DNA of 22,185 nt from Sulfurimonas sp. (GTDB taxonomy: Bacteria > Campylobacterota > Campylobacteria > Campylobacterales > Sulfurimonadaceae), in contig JAQIBW010000148.1 of the NCBI GenBank assembly GCA_027858865.1, positions 1 through 22,185 on the forward strand. The letters are read 5' to 3'. The position numbers and the translations under genes are program-made. The notes under the pieces were generated by a model. That model had not been told where the DNA came from. It ran no database searches and saw nothing but the letters and a program-made list of their open reading frames with translations. Shown one piece after another: positions 14,876 to 22,185 of the stretch. Each line of letters begins with the position of its first letter. Within the stretch, counting starts at the first letter, position 1.

Positions 14876-15403
14876 TTAGTCTTGGTACTCGTTTTTAAAC
14901 GCTACATATCTTGAAGCAGATGCATAAAGTTCTTGGACTTCTGCGTCGTTAAGTTCTCTAACAACTTTAGCAGGACTTCCCATTATAAGTGAACGTGGTG
15001 GAAATACTTTGTTTTTTGTGACGAGCGAACTTGCACCGACAATACTTTCTTTTCCGATTACTGCACCATCAAGTATAGTAGCACTCATTCCGATAAGACA
15101 GGCATCCTCGATAGTACAACCGTGAAGCATAACACGGTGTCCTATAGTTACATCATCACCGATAATAGTAGGATTTCCATCGCTCTTATCAGCTTTTTTG
15201 TAGTGAGTAACATGAACCATACTAAGGTCTTGGATGCTTACTCTATCGCCGATTTTAATGTAGTGAACATCGCCTCTAACTACAGTTCCAAACCAGATAG
15301 AACAGTCACTACCACATGTTACATTTCCAACTACATCTGCTGATGGTGCAATCCAAGTGTTTTTTCCAAGTGTTGGCTCAACACCTTTAAAAGGGTAAGT
15401 CAT
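14876..15403 (-). CDS. Gamma-class carbonic anhydrase family protein
   Basis: Left-handed beta-helix protein of 175 residues, similar to YrdA/PaaY/CaiE-type gamma carbonic anhydrases. The hexapeptide-repeat region runs from about 15 to 130. Three histidines match the zinc ligands: His64 (SMVHVTH), His89 (IGHRV) and His94 (MLHGC), the last two 5 apart as in Cam. It lacks the acidic loop of the archaeal Cam type, so carbonic anhydrase activity is likely for metal binding but not assured. Its ATG is 1 base after the ppk stop, with GGAGAG inside the end of ppk, so it is coupled to ppk. The link between the two functions is unclear. Confidence 0.85.
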   Translation of the reverse strand: MTYPFKGVEPTLGKNTWIAPSADVVGNVTCGSDCSIWFGTVVRGDVHYIKIGDRVSIQDLSMVHVTHYKKADKSDGNPTIIGDDVTIGHRVMLHGCTIEDACLIGMSATILDGAVIGKESIVGASSLVTKNKVFPPRSLIMGSPAKVVRELNDAEVQELYASASRYVAFKNEYQD

Positions 15404-15404
15404 A

Positions 15405-17504
15405 CTAACTCTCCATAAAAAGACGAGAAGTGATTTGAGCTACACTTCTTTGAGTCTCTTTTTTACTTGCTTTTGAGATTTTGTTTACAAACTCTTCTAG
15501 AAGTTTATGGTTATTTACGCTTTTCTCACCTTCAGCTTGTTTAACTTTTTTGTATGAACCGTCACTTTGAAGTTCATGTGCAAGGACATTATCAGAACAC
15601 TGAAGTTTTAAAATCTGTATAATCTTGTTTTGTGACTCTTCATCTTTTATGGCAGTTAACAGCTCGATTCTTCTAACGAGGTTTCTTGGCATCCAGTCAG
15701 CAGAAGAGATGTAAACCTGAGCAGCATCATTTTTAAAGTAGAACACTCTAGGATGCTCTAAATATTTACCTAAAATTGAGATAACTCTGATGTTCTCACT
15801 TACACCTTCGATGCCCGTTTTTAAGCAACAGATACCACGAACAATGAGGTCTACTTTTACACCTGCTTGACTAGCTTTATATAGTGCACGGATTACATCT
15901 TCATCAACTAAAGAGTTTACTTTAGCGATAATCCGACCTTCTGTGCCTTTTCTTGTTTCGTTGTGAATTAGAGAGAGAATCTTTGGCTTGATTTGAGAAG
16001 GAGACATATATAACTCATCAAGTTTACCTTTTTTACTAAAACCGGTTAGGAAGTGAAAAAACCTTGTAAGATCATTTGTGATTTCATCTTTTGAAGTCAT
16101 ATAACTCATATCAGTGTAAATTTTTGCAGTTGCCGGATTGTAATTTCCTGTACCAATATGCGCATATTGCTTTAGTTTTCCATTTTTTCTTCTTGTAACA
16201 AGAGCTGCTTTGGCATGAACTTTAAATCCTCTGATTCCATAAATAACATGCGCTCCAGCTTTTTCAAGTGCTTTAGCCCAGATAAGATTGTTCTCTTCGT
16301 CAAACCTTGCTTTTAACTCAACCATAACAGTTACCTGCTTTCCACTTTCAGCCGCAGCCATAAGTGCTTGAACTATAGGGGAGTTTGTGCCTGAACGATA
16401 AAGGGTCATTTTTATAGATACGGTATCTGGATCTTTTGCAGCACTTTGAATCAGTTTGATGACAGGTTCAAAACTTGCATATGGGTGATACAACAGTACA
16501 TCTTCTTTTTCTAAAGTTAAAAAAATATTTTCACTGTGATCAAAGGGAGGTAGAGTCTTTGGTTTAAATGGTTCTGCTAAAAGATGAGCAAAGTTTTTAT
16601 TTCCTACAATTTGCCATAGGCTTGATTGGTTTAAAAATGTATGAAATTTATAGATATCATCTTTGTAAACATTTGTATGACGGTTAAAAAAATTAATAAT
16701 CTCTTCATCGGTATCACTACCAACTTCTAGTCTAACCATTTCACCTTTACGGCGAAGTTTTAAGCCTTCTTCAAGGATTTCCATAAAGTCATCAGCTTCT
16801 TCTTCTTCTATCTCCATATCAGCATTTCTTGTAACTCTAAATGATGCATATTTTAAAAGAGTATATCCTGGGAACAAGTCTTCAATGTGTTGAGAAACCA
16901 ATGACTCTATCGGAACATAAGTGCCATTGTCGAGTTCAACAAACCTGCTTATAACTCTTGGAACTCTAATGATTCCAAATCTCTCTATTGTTTCATCATC
17001 AGAATCAGATAGTTTTACGATTAGTCCAAAACTAAGATTGTTTAAGTGTGGAAATGGGTGAGTTGCATCTACGGCAATAGGAATAATAACAGGGTATATA
17101 TTTTCTTTGAAAAATCTATTTAGAGTGTTCTTTTCATGCTGGTTAACTTCATCATATAACTTGACAGAAATTCCTTCTGGTTCAAGTTTTTTAAAGATAG
17201 CACCCAGACAGTGTTCTATAGCTTGTTGCTCTTGGTGAAGATATTTTCTAATCTCACGAAGTTGCTGCATCGGTGTTAGCTTATCAGCTCCTGAGACAAT
17301 TATCCCAGCAGCAAAAAGTTTTTTAAGTCCTGCGATCCTAATCATATAAAATTCATCTAGATTTGTTCCATAAATTGCTAAAAACTTAAGACGTTCTAGT
17401 AGTGGAAGCGATTCATCTTGAGCTTGCTTTAGAACTCTTGTATTGAATTGTAACCATGAAAGCTCACGGTTATTATAAAGGTTTGGATTTTTAAGGTTTA
17501 ACAT
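15405..17504 (-). CDS. ppk: Polyphosphate kinase 1
   Basis: Reversibly polymerises the terminal phosphate of ATP into polyphosphate; usually bound to the membrane periphery. The 699-residue length and domain order fit PPK1: N-terminal NNRELSWLQFNTRVLKQA (11-28), a head domain with ATHPFPHLNN (147-156), then two phospholipase-D-like catalytic domains. His430 in FKVHAKAAL is the expected phosphorylated residue, and His449 in YAHIGTGNYNPATA, 19 residues on, the second conserved one. The ATG at 17504 follows AAGGAC. Upstream lies a 310-base non-coding gap with strong secondary structure; downstream the gamma-carbonic-anhydrase gene is coupled. Confidence 0.95.
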   Translation of the reverse strand: MLNLKNPNLYNNRELSWLQFNTRVLKQAQDESLPLLERLKFLAIYGTNLDEFYMIRIAGLKKLFAAGIIVSGADKLTPMQQLREIRKYLHQEQQAIEHCLGAIFKKLEPEGISVKLYDEVNQHEKNTLNRFFKENIYPVIIPIAVDATHPFPHLNNLSFGLIVKLSDSDDETIERFGIIRVPRVISRFVELDNGTYVPIESLVSQHIEDLFPGYTLLKYASFRVTRNADMEIEEEEADDFMEILEEGLKLRRKGEMVRLEVGSDTDEEIINFFNRHTNVYKDDIYKFHTFLNQSSLWQIVGNKNFAHLLAEPFKPKTLPPFDHSENIFLTLEKEDVLLYHPYASFEPVIKLIQSAAKDPDTVSIKMTLYRSGTNSPIVQALMAAAESGKQVTVMVELKARFDEENNLIWAKALEKAGAHVIYGIRGFKVHAKAALVTRRKNGKLKQYAHIGTGNYNPATAKIYTDMSYMTSKDEITNDLTRFFHFLTGFSKKGKLDELYMSPSQIKPKILSLIHNETRKGTEGRIIAKVNSLVDEDVIRALYKASQAGVKVDLIVRGICCLKTGIEGVSENIRVISILGKYLEHPRVFYFKNDAAQVYISSADWMPRNLVRRIELLTAIKDEESQNKIIQILKLQCSDNVLAHELQSDGSYKKVKQAEGEKSVNNHKLLEEFVNKISKASKKETQRSVAQITSRLFMES

Positions 17505-17537
17505 ATAAGTCCTTAGTCAAAAATAATCCCATCATCA

Positions 17538-17636
17538 GCGGTTAGTAAGCAGTTCTAGTGTTAGGCAGATTTATTCAGGACTAGTTTATATAGTTCAAAG
17601 AAATCTAACGACGCAATAGGTCTGCTTACTAACCGC
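17538..17636. repeat. 99-base foldback element with perfect 15-bp terminal inverted repeats
   Basis: GCGGTTAGTAAGCAG (17538-17552) is exactly complementary to CTGCTTACTAACCGC (17622-17636). Inside, further pairings exist: AGATTT (17567-17572) with AAATCT (17601-17606), and GTT with AAC next to it. Together the two arms form an imperfect stem of about 35 bases each around a loop near 17573-17600. I see no ORF inside and no target-site duplication at the ends. It could be a small non-autonomous mobile element (MITE-like), a structured part of the ppk leader, or a small RNA. Confidence 0.75.
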
Positions 17637-17650
17637 CCAAAGGGAAGTTT

Positions 17651-17699
17651 AAAAAGAAAGCTACTGCTTCGTTAAAAATTTTTGAAGCTACAAGTAGCT
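17651..17699 (-). terminator. Intrinsic terminator downstream of lnt
   Basis: On the minus strand AGCTACT (17699-17693) and GCTTC (17688-17684) pair with GAAGC (17670-17666) and AGTAGCT (17665-17659), a 12-bp stem interrupted by a 4-base bulge, around an AT-rich loop. It is followed by the tail TTCTTTTT (17658-17651). It is well formed, and lies about 115 bases after the lnt stop. Confidence 0.7.
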
Positions 17700-17791
17700 C
17701 CTACAAATCTTCGCCTCACATTAGCACTCTTTTTAAGCTTCTGAAGTTGTAATTATTTATGATTAAGGACTTTAATAGCCTGAAAATATTT
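17651..17791 (-). ncRNA. Possible small RNA in the lnt-ppk gap
   Basis: A -10 box at 17803-17798 just after the lnt stop and an intrinsic terminator ending near 17651 bracket about 140 bases with no credible ORF on this strand. This spacing fits an intergenic small RNA, but it could equally be the long 3' end of the lnt transcript. I do not recognise a known RNA family. The 5' end given is estimated from the -10 box. Confidence 0.25.
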
Positions 17792-17797
17792 TTTCCT

Positions 17798-17803
17798 ATT
17801 ATA
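17798..17803 (-). promoter_or_regulatory. -10 box in the gap after lnt
   Basis: Minus-strand TATAAT, 12 bases beyond the lnt stop codon, with no clear -35 box. It could start the candidate small RNA or, if the terminator is read through, the ppk transcript. No better promoter for ppk is visible; TATATAAA in the foldback loop (about 17586-17593) is an alternative. Confidence 0.4.
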
Positions 17804-17814
17804 GCTAAATGTTA

Positions 17815-19050
17815 TTATTTTACTATGCCCGTTCCCTTGTAATTGGCCGAATGATATATGGTTGTAGCATTTTTACGCGCATAATATCTCATAAGTAGTT
17901 TTTGAATAGTCGGTTCAATTGAAGGAGCGAACCAAGCGTTGTTACTTATGGCAATCACAAAGCTGACATCCCCTTTATAAATCTCAGCGCATGTAGCCTC
18001 ATAACAGATGGCATTTCTAAATTTTACACCCTTAATCATAAAGTCTGTCGGCTTATCTGCTGTTACAAAATCAGCTTGTCCTGCAAAAAACATATCGTTG
18101 ATAATATTTTGTGCAAACTTTGGAAGAGGTATGTACTCACCAAATGGAACTAAAACCAGTTTCTTCGCCATCTCATATTTGCCCTCTTGAAACATATATG
18201 TTACGTTGTAGTTGTTGCCTTTATCTGTATACAGTGAGCCTGCAATAATAGTTATGTCTTGGGAATATTTTAGTAGTATATCTATTAGTTTCTGATTTTT
18301 ATTCATGTATAGTGGAAAAACAGATTCTGGGAATACAATGACTTCATAATTTTTATTTATGGCACTTTGTATCTCTTTAAAGACCATTAGAACAGTTGGT
18401 TTTAAACTAGCTTTTGTCCATTTTATATCTTGAGTTATATCAGTGGGAACCAGTTTTATTTTTAGTGGAGCTTCTTTTGCTACTGAAGAGTTAAAATTTA
18501 GTGCAAGAACAAGTAAAAATATAGAAGCATCTTTGTATTTCATCTTGAGATAGTTTGGAAGGGAAAGGGCTGCTAAAACAATGAAGAGTTGGTACTTAAA
18601 CACACCTATATAGCTATCTACAAAAAGTAGTTCTATTTGTAGCCAGTTCCAATCAAAAGGTTCAAAAAAACTGAGACTAAATAATAAAATAGCCCTAACA
18701 TAGACTTTGTCAGTTAGTGCTAAAACACCAAAAAAAAGCATGTAAATAATTGCAAAAGATATAGTTATAATAGGTGTTAAAAATCCTACCCCATTATATT
18801 TAAAGCTATAACCTATCCAGTAAAACCATAAAAGACCTATGAAAAATCCAGTTACTAAAATGGCTCTTTTAGGGATGTAAAGTAGTAACCCTATAGCAGC
18901 TACACCAAAGATAGTGTTTAGAAGTTTAAGAGTTATTCCCCAGTGCTCAAAGTATATAAAAGCACTAAAAAGAAGAGCAGTTGCAAGACCAAGGATCAAA
19001 TCAAATAATAATGGATTATTGTTTTTAAATATTTCTATATTTTTTCGCAT
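17815..19050 (-). CDS. lnt: Apolipoprotein N-acyltransferase
   Basis: Inner-membrane enzyme that adds the third acyl chain to the N-terminal cysteine of lipoproteins. Residues 1-185 hold about six or seven hydrophobic segments, followed by a nitrilase-type (CN-hydrolase) domain facing the periplasm. The Glu-Lys-Cys triad is visible: Glu242 in VFPESVFP, Lys297 in KKLVLVPFGEYIP and Cys349 in AICYEAT. At 411 residues it is much shorter than E. coli Lnt (about 510), mainly in the membrane part, which I believe is usual in this phylum. The ATG has no Shine-Dalgarno sequence and lies 5 bases after a TATAAT box. It diverges from yajC. Confidence 0.92.
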   Translation of the reverse strand: MRKNIEIFKNNNPLLFDLILGLATALLFSAFIYFEHWGITLKLLNTIFGVAAIGLLLYIPKRAILVTGFFIGLLWFYWIGYSFKYNGVGFLTPIITISFAIIYMLFFGVLALTDKVYVRAILLFSLSFFEPFDWNWLQIELLFVDSYIGVFKYQLFIVLAALSLPNYLKMKYKDASIFLLVLALNFNSSVAKEAPLKIKLVPTDITQDIKWTKASLKPTVLMVFKEIQSAINKNYEVIVFPESVFPLYMNKNQKLIDILLKYSQDITIIAGSLYTDKGNNYNVTYMFQEGKYEMAKKLVLVPFGEYIPLPKFAQNIINDMFFAGQADFVTADKPTDFMIKGVKFRNAICYEATCAEIYKGDVSFVIAISNNAWFAPSIEPTIQKLLMRYYARKNATTIYHSANYKGTGIVK

Positions 19051-19055
19051 GTGTT

Positions 19056-19061
19056 ATTATA
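19056..19061 (-). promoter_or_regulatory. -10 box immediately before lnt
   Basis: Minus-strand TATAAT ends 5 bases before the lnt ATG. With the usual 6-7 base distance, transcription would begin on or next to the A of the start codon, giving a leaderless mRNA. The missing ribosome binding site agrees with this. Confidence 0.5.
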
Positions 19062-19093
19062 GTACATTCAGTCTCTTATTAATATTTTTTTTG

Positions 19094-19099
19094 TATAAT
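19094..19099 (+). promoter_or_regulatory. -10 box for yajC-secD-secF
   Basis: TATAAT preceded by TTG; a start near 19106 gives a leader of about 26 bases with AAAGGAAA before the yajC ATG. It is divergent from the lnt box 32 bases away. Confidence 0.6.
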
Positions 19100-19131
19100 C
19101 GCCAGAATTTAATTAAAGGAAACCCATACTT

Positions 19132-19398
19132 ATGGAAATTATCAGTCAATTACTACCGTTTATATTTTTAATAGCAATCATGTATTTCGTGATTATTCGT
19201 CCTCAACAAAAAGAGGCTAAGCAAAGAAAAGAGATGATATCAGCTCTTGCAAAAGGTGACAAAGTTGTTACTAATGGAGGCTTTATCGTAGTTATTCACA
19301 AAGTTGAAGAGAAATTTTTAAGTGTAAAAATGAATGATGATGTAATTGTTAAAATTGCAAGAGACGCTATTACAAGAAAGTATGAGGATGAAGCTTAA
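19132..19398 (+). CDS. yajC: Preprotein translocase subunit YajC
   Basis: Small single-span inner-membrane protein of the SecDF-YajC complex, which assists late steps of Sec export. The 88 residues contain one hydrophobic segment (about 6-23) followed by the family motif IIRPQQKEAKQRKEM and a conserved KGDKVVTNGG turn. AAAGGAAA precedes the ATG. secD starts inside its last codons, so the two are translationally linked, and secF follows, the usual family order. Confidence 0.95.
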   Translation: MEIISQLLPFIFLIAIMYFVIIRPQQKEAKQRKEMISALAKGDKVVTNGGFIVVIHKVEEKFLSVKMNDDVIVKIARDAITRKYEDEA

Positions 19399-20953
19399 TT
19401 ATCGCATAGTAGTTTTTGCTTTTGCAATAGTTTTTGGTCTATTTTTCTCAGCACCATCACTACTGCAGATGCAAGACGGTAAAAAAGTTACTTTAGGCCT
19501 TGACCTTCAGGGTGGTCTTCATATGCTTCTAGGTGTAAAAACTGAGGAAGCTACAAAATCTCGTATAAAATCAATCGCTGCAAGTATCAAACACTTTAGT
19601 GATAGAAAAGATATCTTAATTGATGAACTAAAGTTCAATGAATCTTCTGTGTCTTTTTCAATACTTGATGTTGATGATGTTAAGTCGGTTAAAGAATTTT
19701 TAGGTGAGATAGATGGCACAAACATATCTGTTAATGGTGAAAGTTTTTCACTTAGTTTAACGCCTAAAGAGATTATCAAAACAGAGAAGCAATCTATAGA
19801 CCAAGCGATTGAGACTATTAGAAATAGACTTGATCAGTTTGGTCTGACTGAACCTGTAGTTGCTCGTCAGGGTGAGGAGAAAATCCTTGTTCAGTTAGCT
19901 GGAATCAAGAGTCAAGAAGAAGAGCAAAGAGCAAGAGAACTTATCTCTCGTGCTGCTAAACTTGAACTGATGGCAGTAGATGAAGATAGAAATGCACGTG
20001 TAAATAGCATGAGTCCTTCAGATGCGGCGGCTTATGGTGACGTTATTTTAGAAGATGCTAAAAACCCTCAGATGAAATATCTTGTTCGAGAGATTCCTAT
20101 CTTAGATGGTGGGATGTTAACAGATGCTTCTATGGGGTTTGACCAAAATAACAGACCTCTTATTAACTTCAAATTAAATGCAGAAGGTGCTGAGATATTT
20201 GGTGACTTCACTGGCAAAAGTGTTGGTAAAAGACTAGCTGTTGTTTTAGATGGTAAAGTTTATTCTGCTCCAAATATCAACGAGCGTATCGGTGGGGGCT
20301 CTGGACAAATTTCTGGTAATTATACAGTTATGGAAGCAAAAGATTTAGCGATTGCTCTTCGTTCAGGTGCACTTTTAGCTCCTATCTATTTGATGGAGAA
20401 ACGTTCTGTTGGACCAAGTCTTGGTGCTGATAGTATTAAAGCAAGTATGATTGCACTTATTGGTGGTTTTATATTAGTAATCGTATTTATGATGGTTTAT
20501 TATAGAGCGGCAGGCGTAATAGCAAATATTGCACTTATAGCTAACTTGTTTATCATTCTAGCAGTTATGAGTTTGTTTGGTGCTACATTGACTCTTCCAG
20601 GTATGGCAGGTATAGTCCTTACTGTCGGTATGGCTGTAGATGCAAATGTTATTATCTCTGAGAGAATTAGAGAACTGATTTATGAAGGTAAATCTATTCA
20701 TAAAGCTATCGAAGAGGGTTATGCAAATGCTATGCGTGCCATACTAGACGCAAATATTACAACTCTGATTGCAGCTGTTGTTCTTTATGCTTATGGAACA
20801 GGTGCTATTAAAGGCTTTGCTATTACTATCAGTATTGGTATTTTAGCGTCTATGTTAACTGCTATTTTAGGTACTCATGGAATATATGAGATGCTAGAAA
20901 AGAAGATACAAAAAAGTAAAAACAACCGTTTCTGGTTTGGGATTAAGGGGTAA
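19388..20953 (+). CDS. secD: Protein translocase subunit SecD
   Basis: Membrane component of the RND-like SecDF complex that uses the proton gradient to pull exported proteins through the membrane. Its 521 residues comprise an N-terminal membrane helix (about 6-24), the GLDLQGGLHM motif (37-46), a large periplasmic part with QAIETIRNRLDQFGLTEP (139-156), and five C-terminal membrane helices from about 352, with VGMAVDANVIISERIRE (413-429) carrying the conserved Asp418. I chose ATG 19388: AAGAAAG ends 7 bases upstream, the protein begins MKLNYRIVVF directly before the membrane helix, and the in-frame ATG at 19382 is just 1 base from that site. It overlaps yajC by 11 bases. Confidence 0.95.
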   Translation: MKLNYRIVVFAFAIVFGLFFSAPSLLQMQDGKKVTLGLDLQGGLHMLLGVKTEEATKSRIKSIAASIKHFSDRKDILIDELKFNESSVSFSILDVDDVKSVKEFLGEIDGTNISVNGESFSLSLTPKEIIKTEKQSIDQAIETIRNRLDQFGLTEPVVARQGEEKILVQLAGIKSQEEEQRARELISRAAKLELMAVDEDRNARVNSMSPSDAAAYGDVILEDAKNPQMKYLVREIPILDGGMLTDASMGFDQNNRPLINFKLNAEGAEIFGDFTGKSVGKRLAVVLDGKVYSAPNINERIGGGSGQISGNYTVMEAKDLAIALRSGALLAPIYLMEKRSVGPSLGADSIKASMIALIGGFILVIVFMMVYYRAAGVIANIALIANLFIILAVMSLFGATLTLPGMAGIVLTVGMAVDANVIISERIRELIYEGKSIHKAIEEGYANAMRAILDANITTLIAAVVLYAYGTGAIKGFAITISIGILASMLTAILGTHGIYEMLEKKIQKSKNNRFWFGIKG

Positions 20954-20957
20954 GTAA

Positions 20958-21929
20958 ATGGAATTTTTCAAATATACAAGAACCTTTAATTTTATGGGCA
21001 AGTCTAGGGCTGCAATGATTTTTTCAGTCATTCTAGTTTTAGCATCTTTAGCATTACTAATGACAAAAGGTCTGAACTACGGTGTAGACTTTGCCGGTGG
21101 TACAATAGTTCAAGTGAAGTATGATACTCCTGCTCCAATAGATGATATGAGAGAGAAGTTAAAAAGTAATAAACTTTTTGACGGTGCATCTATCACTGAG
21201 TTTGGGGCAGCTGATGAAGTAGTTATTCGTATGAAGAGTACTACAGGTAGCGTTACAGTTGATATCGGTGATATTACTCGTGAAGCATTACAAAGCACGG
21301 GTAATTTTGAGATTCGTCGTGTTGATATAGTAGGCCCAACAGTTGGTGCAGAGTTAAAAGAGAAGGGAATAATGTCTCTTGTTTTAGCAATTGTAGGCAT
21401 TTTAATATATGTAGCATTTAGATTTGAGTGGCGCTTTGCCGTTGCATCTATTGTTGCTCTTATTCATGATATTTCAATTGCTCTTGGTGCTATTACTCTT
21501 GTTGGTTTAGATGTAAACTTGGATGTTTTAGCAGCACTTCTTACGATACTTGGTTACTCACTCAATGATACTATCATTGTCTTTGACCGTATTCGTGAGG
21601 GTGTTACTGATTCTAAAAGCACAGACTTAACTAATATTATTAATGAATCTGTTACAAGAACATTAGCAAGAACAACACTTACGTCTCTTACGACTTTTTT
21701 CGTTGTATTTACGCTATTTATGTTCGGTGGTGAGATTATTCATTCCTTTGCATTTACACTCCTTGTTGGTGTTGTAGTAGGTACATACTCATCTATCTTT
21801 GTTGCTTCACCAATCCTTCTTTGGTTTGGTTTTGACGTAAAAGGCTACCATGTTAAACTGGCGGCTAAAGCGAAAAGAGAAGTAGAAAAAGAAAGAATGC
21901 GTGACCAGTACGAATCTGGAGTTATGTAA
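20958..21929 (+). CDS. secF: Protein translocase subunit SecF
   Basis: Partner of SecD in the same export complex. The 323 residues show an N-terminal membrane helix (about 17-37), YGVDFAGGTIVQV (41-53), a periplasmic region, and five C-terminal membrane segments; LGYSLNDTIIVFDRIRE (about 202-218) contains the conserved Asp-Arg motif of the proton path. It starts 4 bases after secD (AAGGGG ahead of the ATG) and ends with a charged cytoplasmic tail rich in Lys and Glu. A 24-bp palindrome follows 19 bases after its stop codon. Confidence 0.95.
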   Translation: MEFFKYTRTFNFMGKSRAAMIFSVILVLASLALLMTKGLNYGVDFAGGTIVQVKYDTPAPIDDMREKLKSNKLFDGASITEFGAADEVVIRMKSTTGSVTVDIGDITREALQSTGNFEIRRVDIVGPTVGAELKEKGIMSLVLAIVGILIYVAFRFEWRFAVASIVALIHDISIALGAITLVGLDVNLDVLAALLTILGYSLNDTIIVFDRIREGVTDSKSTDLTNIINESVTRTLARTTLTSLTTFFVVFTLFMFGGEIIHSFAFTLLVGVVVGTYSSIFVASPILLWFGFDVKGYHVKLAAKAKREVEKERMRDQYESGVM

Positions 21930-21948
21930 AAACTCTTTAAAACTTCTA

Positions 21949-21972
21949 TTACCTATGCCTAGGCATAGGTAA
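21949..21972. repeat. Perfect 24-bp palindrome after secF
   Basis: TTACCTATGCCT is followed immediately by its exact reverse complement. It could form an RNA hairpin with CTAG at the tip but is not followed by a T-run. It may be a factor-dependent or weak terminator for yajC-secD-secF, or a site for a dimeric DNA-binding protein. Confidence 0.65.
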
Positions 21973-22010
21973 ACTCTACTCAAACAAAATCACACTAATC
22001 TTATTTCTTT

Positions 22011-22040
22011 TTGTCTTTTTAATATAACAAATCTTATAAT
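22011..22040 (+). promoter_or_regulatory. Promoter for the downstream membrane protein gene
   Basis: TTGTCT (22011-22016) and TATAAT (22035-22040), 18 bases apart, give one of the few promoters here with a credible -35. A start near 22047 would put AGGAGG (22051-22056) in a leader of about 15 bases. Confidence 0.6.
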
Positions 22041-22061
22041 TAAAAATATAAGGAGGATGTT

Positions 22062-22185
22062 ATGAGCAACATCACAATAGTAATCATGGTTTTATTTATA
22101 GTTGTTTGGTTTTATGCGGCTTTTTCAATATTTTCAAGTGAATTTAAAGAGAAAAAAGCGAAAGTATTTTGGGTAATCGGGATAA
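22062..22185 (+). CDS. Small membrane protein, possibly PLDc_N type (3' end outside window)
   Basis: Partial gene, 41 residues visible: MSNITIVIMVLFIVVWFYAA starts with one hydrophobic helix, followed by a charged turn FKEKKAKVFW and the beginning of a second helix (VIGI). Helix, Lys/Glu turn with Trp, helix is the layout of the small phospholipase-D N-terminal (PLDc_N) family, but too little is visible to be sure. It has a good AGGAGG site and its own promoter, so it is probably a real, separately expressed gene. Confidence 0.6.
   Translation, partial: MSNITIVIMVLFIVVWFYAAFSIFSSEFKEKKAKVFWVIGI

Noticed and set aside
15122..15343. Plus-strand ORF of 73 residues opposite the carbonic-anhydrase-like gene
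   Set aside because: Antisense to a gene with intact zinc ligands; no independent support.
17538..17636. CRISPR repeat or tRNA-like RNA in the ppk-lnt gap
   Set aside because: The two copies are inverted, not direct, with only one unit; no cloverleaf can be drawn.
17505..17814. Known housekeeping RNA (SRP RNA, 6S RNA, tmRNA, RNase P RNA) in the gap
   Set aside because: None of the conserved cores I know for these RNAs is present.
19346..19387. Upstream extension of secD
   Set aside because: It lies inside yajC, has a poorer start context and adds residues before the membrane helix that do not belong to SecD.

Overview
The window reads as a low-GC chromosome segment from a Campylobacterota (Epsilonproteobacteria) species, most likely a Sulfurimonas-type organism. 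The evidence is protein resemblance (MurD, MraY, GpmI, FabG/AcpP/FabF/AccA, SecDF), TATAAT-type -10 boxes without clear -35 boxes, many TTG starts, and the rpmB / K+ channel pairing, which I recall from Helicobacter pylori. This is a judgement by eye; no database search was run. Almost all of it is core housekeeping DNA. I see no prophage, CRISPR array, IS element or defence island.

Layout. 1-2360 (minus): a 3'-truncated tRNA-Phe(GAA), then murD and mraY (lipid-linked steps of peptidoglycan synthesis). 2435-7234 (plus): gpmI (glycolysis), then a fatty-acid block fabG, acpP, fabF, accA, in which acpP has its own strong promoter and a tandem terminator. 7313-9334 (minus): rpe, trpF and a DnaQ-type exonuclease, tightly overlapping. 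9379-11567 (minus): a HDOD-domain gene overlapping a 464-residue STAS / receiver-like / STAS / CheX protein, probably a signalling pair linked to chemotaxis. 11739-14244 (plus): rpmB, a K+ channel with an RCK domain, and argJ. 14255-17504 (minus): ppk, a gamma-carbonic-anhydrase-like protein and a TRIC/UPF0126 membrane protein. 17505-17814: a 310-base non-coding gap with a perfect 15-bp inverted repeat, a terminator and a possible small RNA. 17815-19050 (minus): lnt. 19132-21929 (plus): yajC, secD, secF. 22062 to the end: the start of a small membrane protein.

How they work together: MurD and MraY make the peptidoglycan lipid precursor; AccA, FabG, AcpP and FabF make and extend fatty acids; Lnt uses phospholipid acyl chains to finish lipoproteins; YajC-SecD-SecF assists protein export. 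The most distinctive items are the four-domain CheX fusion beside a HDOD gene, the structured ppk-lnt gap, the single 13-bp palindrome that supplies -10 boxes to both mraY and gpmI, the possibly leaderless lnt transcript, and a run of mutually exclusive stems at the 3' end of the exonuclease gene.
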